Assembly (NCBI GenBank): GCA_022702545.1 | Contig: JAHRBC010000005.1 | Location: 2,852,001-2,916,000, forward strand | DNA length: 64,000 bases | From: Phycomyces nitens | Taxonomy: Eukaryota > Mucoromycota > Mucoromycetes > Mucorales > Phycomycetaceae | Direction: 5' to 3' | Shown: one piece after another, positions 55,906-64,000 of the stretch | Layout: every line of letters begins with the position of its first letter | Numbering within the stretch: position 1 is the first letter of the stretch | Translations under genes and position numbers: made by a program | Notes under the pieces: model-generated | Seen by the model: the letters and a program-made list of their open reading frames with translations, nothing else | The model's database searches: none | What the model was told of the DNA's origin: nothing

Positions 55906-58620
55906 TTGGCGGAACTTACCATATCTGAACGAGGGTTCATAAAGAAATTCATTGGCGGTATCAAATCAAGAAGCTTGAGAAGCATAATGCGAAGTGAACG
56001 TCCTGATACACTCAAAGAAGCCTATAAAATTCTCAAACGAAACAGCGAGTCTGACGACGAGTCAGAATCAGAATCATCTGAAGAATCGCCATCATCTAGT
56101 TCATCTGACAATGAGTCCTCGAGCTCCAGTTCTGATGAAGAAGAAAAACCTAAAAAGCAAAAGAGCTCAAAGAAGGGCAAAATTGATAAGCCTGATTCCA
56201 AAGTTTCCAAGAATAAAGAGAACCAAACCAAGTCTAAAGGTTCCCAGAGCAAAGGTTCTCCTGACGATATCGAGCTGTTGGTCAAAGGTATCAAAGAGAT
56301 GTCATTGCTCTTAGGCAAAGTATCCAAAGCAGTACAAACAAAATCAGTGCCCCAGACCAAAAAGCCATTTTCATGTTATAATTGCAAAGATACTTCTCAT
56401 CCAGCCTCTGAGTGCCCCAAACCTTGTAAGCTTTGTGGCAACGAGAACCATAAGTACTTCGACTGTGATAAGTACCAGCCAAAAAAGAAAAGTGCGGCTG
56501 CCGCGATGATCATAGAGGAATATGATGAGTGTCTTATCGCTGACCGTCCAAATACCAAAATCCAAGATGATAAGGACAAGCTTCTTGGAGTCAAGACAGT
56601 CAAACCCATAACTCACAAAACTACCCGATCCGGGGTAACGTTTGGCAAGAGCAGTGGCCCCAGATCTCAAGAAAAACCCAAGCACAAAAATAAAATTAGT
56701 GTACTAGCAGAAACTGTTCTGGGTGCAACGGTGATCCGCAGTCAACCTCAGAACGTTCAGACTACCATTCCAGTTTCTGAAGACATTGTTATGAAGGAAG
56801 TGCAACCTGTCCGAAATTCGCAACCTTTCAGGATTGCAAATCCCCTATTGAGTATGGGTGAACTGGTCAATCGCCCAGTGTATAGTATGTCACTTGCACA
56901 GATAGCCGAAATATCTGCCACGGCACGAACCCAAATTAAAAGCGTGTTAACCAAACCTCACAAAAAGACAATCCAACCAGTGTTTGGCTCTGTTCCTCCA
57001 GTAAACATGTTGGTTGATGATCCTTGGGACGAGTACGATGTGGGTCCAGTTATACCACAAGGCAATAGAGCCCCTAGAACCAACGGATTCGTCAATGGAG
57101 TACCTTGCGAGATGATTCTCGATGGAGGGTGTACCCCATGCATCATCAGTTTGGACTTTGTCCGTCGACTGGGTATCACACATTTAGGAGAAGCTTCACG
57201 CGAGCTGATGCTTGGAGACGGAACTTTTACCAAGCCACATGGCGTCGCTTTGGACCTAGAGATCAATGTCGGTAAAATAAGTACTATCAAGTTCCGTGCA
57301 CTCTGCCTGGACGTAGGCAACAAGTATGATTTCCTCATTGGCCGTCTTGGTTTGCACCACTTGCGTATTGGAACAGACTGGACTACCCACTTTTGGTATA
57401 TCCGTACAGATACAGGTGTTACACCCTGTGAAGTACATTATGAGCCCCAAAATTATAAGGAACCGACTCAAGATAGCTCTGAAATTGAGGAAAGCGAAGA
57501 AGAAAACGAAGACTTTTTCCTGGTGATTGCTTCTGATGACGAGGAGGAAGTCCCGTCTGCAACCAATTCAAAAGATCGCCTTGGAAAGTTACCACAATCA
57601 ATCAATGAAAATTTGCTATTGTCAACGCATCAAAAGAAAGAGCTCCTTAAGTTGGTCATCGAAAATGAAAATTGCTTTGGTGTGGACTACGAACATCTCA
57701 CTCAAACAGATCTAGTCAAATTACATATTGACACTGGAGAGGCAAAACCCATTTATCGTAGACCTTACTCATTACTATCACAAGCAGAAAGGGAATATTT
57801 GAAACAAGATTTGGAAGCAATGGTTCTGAACGGTATTCTCATTCCAAACACTTACTCACCTCATAATTCCAAGCACGGCGGATGGAGTTTCCCATGCAGA
57901 TACGTAAAGAAGAAGACTGGGGACAGACGTCTAGTCACCCAATTCCAAGACCTAAATAAGGTCACTGTCAGAGACACTTGGCTGCTCCCAACAATACCAG
58001 ACTTGTTAGAAGCTCTCGGAGGTGCACAAATGTATTCAGCATTGGATATGCTTAAAGGATTTCACCAAATCGCAGTAGAAGAATCATCCATATCCAAGTT
58101 GACGATAGCCACTCCGTGGGGCAATTACTCTTACCGAGTCATGCCTTTTGGTATTCAGAACGGTCCAAGCACCTTTTCCCGGGCTATCCATTTGGCCATG
58201 CTCCCATTTTTGGAAAAGTTTGCAGTTGCCTATATAGACGATGTCACCGTTTACTCTGGCTCCTTTGACGAGCATCTAGAACATTTGAGACAAGTTTTCA
58301 AGAGAATGGACGAGGTCAATATGAAACTCAATGCGAACAAATGTTTCTTAGCAAGATCAGACATCGATCTGTTGGGGTTCAATGTCTCCCCAAATGGTAT
58401 CAAGCCGTTGCCTGCAAAAATCAACAAGATACTTGATTTCCCAAGACCCACCAATGAGACAGGAATCCGTGCCTTTGTAAATCTTTGCAGATTTTACCGC
58501 AGACATATTCAGTCTTTCAGTGACATAGCTAGCCCTATGAATGAGTTGCTTAAAAAAGCGTGGAGTTTCACTGGACAGATTTGTGTGAGCGATCCTTTCA
58601 AAACCTCAAGCAAGCAATGA
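55906..58620 (+). CDS. Gag C-terminus, protease and reverse transcriptase of the Gypsy element
   Basis: Continues Gag (ISERGFIKKFIGGIKSRSLR), then a Ser/Glu/Lys-rich linker and two zinc-knuckle-like motifs (CYNCKDTSHPASEC, CKLCGNENHKYFDC). The protease region reads GVPCEMILDGGCTPCIIS, with Asp-Gly-Gly in place of the usual Asp-Thr/Ser-Gly. The reverse transcriptase shows GGWSFPCRYVKKKTGDRRLV, LDMLKGFHQIAVEE, VMPFGIQNGPSTFSRAI and the catalytic FAVAYIDDVTVYSG (YxDD), then FLARSDIDLLGFNVS. The frame is lost after the A6 run near 58551-58556, just before RNase H, and stops at 58618-58620. Confidence 0.88.
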   Translation: MAELTISERGFIKKFIGGIKSRSLRSIMRSERPDTLKEAYKILKRNSESDDESESESSEESPSSSSSDNESSSSSSDEEEKPKKQKSSKKGKIDKPDSKVSKNKENQTKSKGSQSKGSPDDIELLVKGIKEMSLLLGKVSKAVQTKSVPQTKKPFSCYNCKDTSHPASECPKPCKLCGNENHKYFDCDKYQPKKKSAAAAMIIEEYDECLIADRPNTKIQDDKDKLLGVKTVKPITHKTTRSGVTFGKSSGPRSQEKPKHKNKISVLAETVLGATVIRSQPQNVQTTIPVSEDIVMKEVQPVRNSQPFRIANPLLSMGELVNRPVYSMSLAQIAEISATARTQIKSVLTKPHKKTIQPVFGSVPPVNMLVDDPWDEYDVGPVIPQGNRAPRTNGFVNGVPCEMILDGGCTPCIISLDFVRRLGITHLGEASRELMLGDGTFTKPHGVALDLEINVGKISTIKFRALCLDVGNKYDFLIGRLGLHHLRIGTDWTTHFWYIRTDTGVTPCEVHYEPQNYKEPTQDSSEIEESEEENEDFFLVIASDDEEEVPSATNSKDRLGKLPQSINENLLLSTHQKKELLKLVIENENCFGVDYEHLTQTDLVKLHIDTGEAKPIYRRPYSLLSQAEREYLKQDLEAMVLNGILIPNTYSPHNSKHGGWSFPCRYVKKKTGDRRLVTQFQDLNKVTVRDTWLLPTIPDLLEALGGAQMYSALDMLKGFHQIAVEESSISKLTIATPWGNYSYRVMPFGIQNGPSTFSRAIHLAMLPFLEKFAVAYIDDVTVYSGSFDEHLEHLRQVFKRMDEVNMKLNANKCFLARSDIDLLGFNVSPNGIKPLPAKINKILDFPRPTNETGIRAFVNLCRFYRRHIQSFSDIASPMNELLKKAWSFTGQICVSDPFKTSSKQ

Positions 58621-60305
58621 TGAACGCAACAACGTTGCATTATCCAGATCCTGAAATCCCGTATAGGCTATACACTGATGCCTCGGACATTGGCATAGGG
58701 GCGGTATTATCGCAACTAGAAGACGAGGAAGGAGAACGCCCGATATGTTTCCTCTCGAGAAAGTTACAGCCTTCAGAAGTGAAGTACCCGACAGTAGAGA
58801 AAGAACTGCTAGCTGTGATTCACGCATTCAAGAAACTGCGCAAATATCTCTTTGACAAACCCTTTACCTTGTATACCGACAATTCCGCAGTCAGTTACCT
58901 GTTTTCCAAGACCGACCCGAATCAAAGGTTGCAGCGATGAGTTCTCGCAACCCAAGAATTTCGATTCAATGTGATTCACATACCAGGGAAGACCAATGTA
59001 GTCGCTGATGCATTGTCTCGGTATCCTCTCCCAGAGCAAATAGGAGATTCAGATGGCGAGGATGCACTGGAGGCATTGTATGAACACCTTCTCCTAGAAG
59101 AAAGTCAGTATGAGAAGTGGCTATGTGACATATTCTTTTACCTACACCACCCCGGTTCAGAGCAGGTGGACCAGAAGACCAGACATCGTGCTTTCCGTTA
59201 CAAATTACAGGATGATCGACTTTACAGACAAGTTGGCATGAGATTTCTTCGAGTACCCTTCATCGATGAACGCAATAAGGTACTCAGGGAAGTACATGAC
59301 GGTCACGGACATTATGGGCAACATGCATCTTGGGCACGGCTGTACTTTGAATATTGGTGGCCGCATGCATTCGATGAATTGCGTGAATATATTCAAACAT
59401 GCAAAGAATGTCAGTTGTTTGCGCCGCTCTCCAAACGTCCTGCTCTAGGTTCAGTACCAGTAACCCGTCTATTTGAACAATTTTCCATTGACTTTGTCGG
59501 TCCGTTTCCGTGCTCATCAAGAGGAAACAGTTACGTATTGGTTGCGGTTGAACACTTTACCAGATGGCCCATTGCGTTAGCCACCGAAAAGGCCGATGCT
59601 GCCACCGTTGCCAATTTTCTCTATGAGAATATTTTCTGTCAGTTTGGTCCGCCAACTCATTTGCTCTCAGATAATGGTCGACACTTTGATAACGAGATGG
59701 TTGAGACTTTTCTCGCTTTGGTAAAAACTCATCACAAATTCTCTTCACCGTACCACCCTCAGACAAACGGAATGGTCGAGAAGATGAATGGCACGTTAAC
59801 AAGATCTATCAAGAAACTAGCGTATGAACAACCTGAGGATTGGGACCTCCATTTACCAGCAGTGTTATACTCCTATCGTACTAAAGCCCATGAAGTAATG
59901 AGAGTCTCCCTGTTTGAACTGCTTTTTGGTCAAGCACCCCGTTCATACAGACAAGATGTACTCCAGAGTTTTGGCCGTTCTCTTGGGTTTGAAAGGTTGA
60001 ACCAACTCCAGAATAGAGCCATCCAGAATGAAGATAGTCCTCAAGATTATCCCGATCACCCTATCGAAGAAGACAATTTTACGCCCGGTACAAAGGTCGT
60101 TCGAGTCAGACCTAATAAGAGTAGTAAAATGGACTCCAATTATAAACCAGAAGTGTACACAGTAATCGCTGGTTTCGGAAATAGCACATATCAACTCGCA
60201 GATATGAATGGCAGGTTACTTAAAAGAAGAGTAAATAAGTCTAACATGCGTCGCTTCAAGGAACGTCTTGACGTACCTTCCGCTACGATATTGAGGGGAA
60301 GATGA
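58560..60305 (+). pseudogene. RNase H and integrase of the Gypsy element, one stop codon
   Basis: The RNase H part begins EFHWTDLCERSFQNLKQAM and has the catalytic Asp in RLYTDASDIGIGAVLSQ, then FLSRKLQPSEVKYPTVEKEL. At 58938-58940 an in-frame TGA follows RLQR where related elements have Trp, so TGG to TGA is likely. The same frame continues VLATQEFRFNVIHIPGKTN. The integrase has an HHCC zinc finger (HDGHGHYGQH...CKECQ), and a DDE core with Asp in SIDFVGPFP, Asp in LLSDNGRHFDNE and Glu in HPQTNGMVEKMNG. It ends at 60303-60305 inside the first bases of the right LTR. Confidence 0.88.
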
Positions 60306-60574
60306 AATGGTTATATGCAGTATTACCATTTGGAACAACGATTGCCAGGATTACCAAATCCAATATTTCAATTTACACACAATATATATTTTAGTCAACT
60401 TTTAACTTTCCTCTTTTCTTCACCCTTCTTAACTTTCATATGTATTCTCATCAAATCTTTCATAACCAACGATCTCTATTTCGGTAGGAAATCCATAGTA
60501 TTTTATCTTTATTTTTATCTAACTGTTTCTTCAGTTGGTTTTTATTTTTATAATAAACAAAGAGTTACGTATCA
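60303..60574 (+). repeat. Right LTR of the Gypsy element
   Basis: Begins TGAAATGGTTATATGCAG and ends GAGTTACGTATCA, the same length as the left LTR (272 bp). Confidence 0.93.
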
Positions 60575-60584
60575 CAACTAAATA

Positions 60585-61780
60585 TTGGGCCTATTTTCAC
60601 TTAGTTTACAAACATATCGCAATGCAAAGAAAGATGCTCCTTTCCAATGGATACATACGCAGTCAACTAGAAATTCAATTGCTGCCATTCATAGTGTTGG
60701 TGCTGATGGTAACTGTGGCTTTCGAGCTGTCAGTTTTGGTGTACACAAGGACCAATGCAAATGGATGGATGTAAAAGGTGATATGCTCAAGATGTATATG
60801 AGATACAAAGACACTGTTGTGGGTAGAAATAAACTTGGAAAGATACGAAAGAATTCGTGAGAACTTGTGTAGGGTGTTTATTCCAAAGAAAAAGGTTATG
60901 TTTCTACACAGAACTAACTACTGATATTTATATGTTTTCTGATTTATAATTCAGTATATGCTTTGGTAATATTTATCACGATGAGTCATCTTCCAGGAGT
61001 ATTGTCTTTCTGGAAAGATCCAGAGAGACCTATTGATATGATACTTCTCCAGTCAGATCAGCCAGAGAGCTTTGGTAAAGAAGAGCATTTATGCTATTGG
61101 TAATATTTTAATATTCCGACCCAGATACTTGGGTAATGTTTTTAGAATTATTAATTCATTGTAGTTGTAGTCTCTCAATCAAGTATTCATATAATCAACG
61201 AAATATGTAGATGGAATATGATGATGCCATTAGATAAATATGTGTATATCTGTATATCCCATATTATGGTGATAACAATAATAATAATAAATAATAATCA
61301 ATTATGTGTATGATGATCTGTGTATTGGATAATCTCATAAAGCCAGATCCGTTTGACTGGAATAGCTGAGGATATTATTTTATCCTTCAGTCTTACTCTC
61401 AGATTCAGCAGTGATCAATACTCATTTACAACAGACACTCTATATAAAGCAATTGGCACAGATGCTGTAGTCCAGTATGAAGAGGAGAGAATGATCAACA
61501 GACTACAATCCAGCAAATCACCTTGTTTGGGACAAACAGATCTATCCTTGTGGCTCAGCACCTTTATCTGTACTCAAATTGTTGCTGACACATACCAAAG
61601 ACCTGTCATCATCTACACATACTCTGAACATTCTGTCAGAACCATGGGCAAACTGAATGTATACCATGAATCTCAGGTTTATTGGCCACTCATCCACATG
61701 GAATTAACATCTGCAGACAATCTGATCACACTCCTTCTTTCGTTTTCATACTTTTACTACATTGAATTTCAGTGTACTCC
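60585..61780 (+). pseudogene. OTU-type cysteine protease domain, truncated by an LTR
   Basis: The reading starts just after the Gypsy target duplication. It reads DAPFQWIHTQSTRNSIAAIH, then SVGADGNCGFRAVSFGVHKD with the OTU catalytic pair Asp and Cys (DGNCGFRA), and MKGDML-like helices (VKGDMLKMYMRYKDTVVG). After probable introns it continues at 61500-61780 with CLGQTDLSLWLSTFICTQIV, ADTYQRPVIIYTYSEHSV and VYWPLIHMELTSADNLITLL, giving a candidate catalytic His. The frame is ended by the LTR starting at 61781. The intact tail of the same gene is seen on the minus strand at 51596-51372. OTU proteins are deubiquitinase-like. The role in a transposon is unknown. Confidence 0.65.
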
Positions 61781-62010
61781 TGTAATGACGGTGTAAGGTG
61801 AATCACGGGATTTGGACATAAGGTCCCGGAACACCACAGGCCCCACCTCATAATTGATTTCTAAAACAAACAATAAACGACAGTCTTCTTTCCAATATAA
61901 TATTGTGTATCAACTATAACCTTTTATTCCTAAGAATTCTCAACCCCAAATCATTGACTAGCCGTCCCTAATGGTATCTTAAAAAGCTTATCGATAGCAT
62001 AATCGATACA
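61781..62010 (+). repeat. Left LTR of a second Gypsy element
   Basis: Begins TGTAATGACGGTGTAAGG at the exact point where the OTU frame is cut, and ends TAATCGATACA, directly followed by a primer-binding site. Length 230 bp. The matching right LTR is outside the window, so the borders rest on the TG/CA ends, the insertion point and the primer site. Confidence 0.7.
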
Positions 62011-62024
62011 TGGTGCCTTCTGCC
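62011..62024 (+). other. tRNA primer-binding site of the second Gypsy element
   Basis: TGGTGCCTTCTGCC immediately after the LTR, identical to the site at 55337. Confidence 0.75.
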
Positions 62025-62166
62025 AGAAGCCTCAATAATAAGATTATTTTGCATCTCTGGAAACAATCAATCAACCTCTAACCAACAAACATAAACCAAA
62101 ATTTCTACTGACAAAACCCTTAAACCAGACCTGCAGAATCTTGCAAGAGTAGTACTGGGTATATCG

Positions 62167-64000
62167 ATGACCAAACCACCAATTTTCCAGAAATCAACTG
62201 GAGCGACAGGATGGATAAGACACTTCGAGGCCTTTGCTAGAACCAGTAGATTAACAACGGATCAAAATAAGTTGGACGGCGCACTACAATGTCTACCCAC
62301 CAAAAATCAGAAGTGGTTCTTCAGACAGAACTTCACCACTTGGGAAGAATTTACCATCAGCTTCAAAGAATAATACAACACTAAAAAAAAGATATGGACA
62401 CGCTCCAACAAATCATCAAGGCAAAACAAAAAAAGAAAGACTCGGTGAGGGCCTACGGAGAAAGGTTCCAAGAGCTGGTCAAAGAATACAAAGAGGAGAT
62501 CCAAGGAGACGAGGAAGTCTCCAAGCTTTCTGAGTGGGATGTGAAGAAGAAATTTATTGCTGGTCTTTCAAGTAGGGACCTCCGGAGCAAAGTGAAAAGA
62601 GAGAAACCAAACAACCTCAAACAAGCAGTAAAAAGTGCCCAGGAACTTGCTGAAGAATCGGACAATTTGGACGAGGAAGAGTCGAGCCAAAGCTCGAGTG
62701 AGGAGAGCTCAGAGTCGAGCGAAGAGGAAAGTGAAGAAGACCAAAGAACCCACTCAAAACACAAACATAAGGGCAAGAAGAAGTCCAAGGGACAGGTAAA
62801 ACCAGAAAAAAAGAAGAAGTAACCACCGTGGAAAAGAAAAAAAAGGTAGCCAAAGCCGATGAACGTATAGAAGAACTGGTAGATCGAATGGACAAACTAC
62901 AGATCTTCCTAGCCGAATGGTTATCAACACCCACCAAGAGGACAGCATGCAACAATTGTCAAGAGGAAGGACACGATGCGTCCATATGCAACCAACCTTG
63001 TAAAATCTGTAAAGGATCTGAGCAGCCAACGGGCCATCCTTTCTTCAAGTGCCCATGCAAGGGTAAGAAGTATGGGCCCCAAGGGACAATGTTGGCCTTA
63101 GAAGGTGGTACAGAGGAGGCTGAGGTAGAGTTGGGAGGGTCACCTGAAGCGGCATTCGTTAAAAGGGACACGGAGACCTGGCCCACCCAGGAAGGCAAAG
63201 AGGTGACAGAAGTGAATAAATGAATTTGGATACAAGACCTCGTCAAGGATGAAGACGACCCAATGAGTGGTATCGCTCAACCGCCCAAAAAGGAGGGTCA
63301 CAACCAGACAGGACTGGCGGATGACTTGATGCGTCGACCAGTCTACTGCTTGTCTCTCGCACAGATTGCTCAATTATCACCAACAACGAGGTCAGATCTA
63401 CGCAAGCAACTAGTGCTACCAAGAAGAATCAAGAGTCACAAAAAGATCAAAACCAGTGCGATATTGTCCACACCAGATCCTACGGGGAATGGAGCACCAA
63501 GGGTGAGGGCCAAAGTAAATGGACAACCAGTCAATGCGATTCTGGACGGAGGATCTACATCCTGTATAATCAGTCTACAGATGGCCAAGAAGGCTGGAGT
63601 GAAGGATCTGGTGCCAACAAGTATGGTCCATGTTATGGCCGATGGTCACAAAGTCAAGTCGTTGGGCGTAGCCACAGACTTAGTAGTAAAGATTGGAGAG
63701 TTAACAGCAGTGTTGGTGGAGGCCATATGTTTTGATATACCTGATTATGAGTTCCTAGTCGGACGGCGAGCAATGAATAAATTGGGCATTTCTACTAATT
63801 GGGCCACCCACTCATGGCAAGGAAGAGGAAGAGATGGAGCTATAGTTCCATTGGAAGTAACCTATCCCAGTCTCTTGGTAAAACAGCAAGAGGTATTGGA
63901 AGAAGCCGACACAGAGGAATATTCAGAGGAAGACAGCTCCTACTTAGTGGTGCCAGTAGAAGAAGCGGAGGTGACCGAAGATGCAGTAGGAAGGGCAGAC
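62167..64000 (+). pseudogene. Gag-protease region of the second Gypsy element, broken and cut by window end
   Basis: Gag begins MTKPPIFQKSTGATGWIRHF at 62167 and stops at 62371-62373. It resumes in another frame (KKDSVRAYGERFQELVKEYK, VKKKFIAGLSSRDLRSKVKR) with a Ser/Glu-rich linker, stops at 62820-62822, and resumes again with zinc knuckles (CNNCQEEGHDASIC, CKICKGSEQPTGHPFFKC). A TGA at 63221-63223 interrupts that frame, which then continues to the protease motif VNAILDGGSTSCIISLQMAK and EFLVGRRAMNKLGIS and runs off the window end. The layout and motifs parallel the first Gypsy element, but the protein sequence differs clearly, so it is a separate family. Confidence 0.8.

Larger units (their letters stand above)
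55062..60574 (+). mobile_element. Ty3/Gypsy LTR retrotransposon, recent insertion
   Basis: 5513 bp with two 272-bp LTRs beginning TG and ending CA, a CAAC target duplication (55058-55061 and 60575-60578), a primer-binding site 3 bp after the left LTR and a purine tract (AGGGGAAGA) just before the right LTR. It encodes Gag, zinc knuckles, aspartic protease, reverse transcriptase, RNase H and integrase in Gypsy order. Only two differences between the LTRs were seen by eye, so insertion was recent. The coding part has two frameshifts and one stop as given. Confidence 0.93.
51639..61780 (+). mobile_element. MULE transposon carrying transposase and OTU-protease genes, interrupted by LTR elements
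   Basis: The left end reads GGGGAATTCTTGATACACTC, then CCTCAATACACTCCC. The transposase gene starts 147 bp in. The element continues through an acidic/basic C-terminal region to 55061, is split by a Gypsy element (55062-60574), and resumes with an OTU-domain reading frame to 61780, where a second LTR cuts in. The right terminal repeat would lie outside the window. The mobile nature follows from the transposase family and from the terminal sequence repeated at 51257. Confidence 0.7.

Noticed and set aside
58548..58560. Programmed minus-one slippery site between RT and RNase H of the Gypsy element
   Set aside because: The A6 run is not positioned as X XXY YYZ in the reading frame, and a shift inside the RT/RNase H region is not known for Gypsy elements.
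1..64000. tRNA, rRNA genes or CRISPR arrays
   Set aside because: No cloverleaf with a plausible T-loop, no rRNA core sequence and no regularly spaced repeats were recognised by eye.

Overview
The window reads as nuclear DNA of an early-diverging fungus, most likely a Mucoromycota species (inference). The genes are split by many short GT-AG introns (mostly 44-90 nt), intergenic DNA is AT-rich and full of microsatellites, and the gene set is fungal: a GH46 chitosanase, a CE4-family wall protein, RAVE/Rogdi, a Gyp2-like RabGAP, SSU72, an Rco1-like PHD protein and SCS3/FIT. No gene was checked against a database. Calls rest on motifs and remembered family alignments.

Layout. Positions 1-2644 are AT-rich with a small inverted/direct repeat cluster. 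From 2645 to 20234 is a gene-rich block: a small acidic protein, a membrane-bound ATF6-like bZIP factor, Rogdi/Rav2 (V-ATPase assembly), protoporphyrinogen oxidase, a secreted leishmanolysin-like metalloprotease, a J-domain protein, a catalytically degenerate polysaccharide deacetylase and a GRAM-TBC-EF-hand RabGAP. From 20264 to 25015 come a TIR-element relic, ribosomal protein eL19 and a probable LINE relic. From 25016 to 31995 is a transposon graveyard: a broken Tnp2/CACTA-type transposase, an intact-looking Tc1/mariner element inserted inside a shorter inverted-repeat element, a small C2H2 gene and a broken copy of another fungal transposon protein. From 35400 to 40547 is a second gene block: chitosanase, SSU72, TXNL1 and FIT. 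Positions 41063-43471 hold a 2.4-kb element with about 58-bp terminal inverted repeats, and 43868-50585 hold an Rco1-like PHD gene, a long gene-free AT-rich stretch and a BRCT gene.

The right end (51257-64000) is a nest. A MULE DNA transposon, carrying a FAR1-like transposase and an OTU-type cysteine protease, is interrupted by a young Ty3/Gypsy element with nearly identical 272-bp LTRs and a 4-bp CAAC duplication. It is interrupted again, inside the OTU reading frame, by the LTR of a second Gypsy element that runs off the window.

Themes. Gene pairs Rogdi/PPOX and SSU72/TXNL1 are divergent and may share promoters, while chitosanase/SSU72 and TXNL1/FIT are convergent with short gaps. The most interesting host features are the bZIP factor whose transmembrane helix is created by splicing of a 44-nt intron, the eL19 gene whose start codon appears split by a 322-nt intron, and the CE4 protein lacking all its expected metal ligands. 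Several 1-nt disruptions fall in short homopolymer runs, including one in eL19, so some breaks may be assembly errors rather than real mutations.
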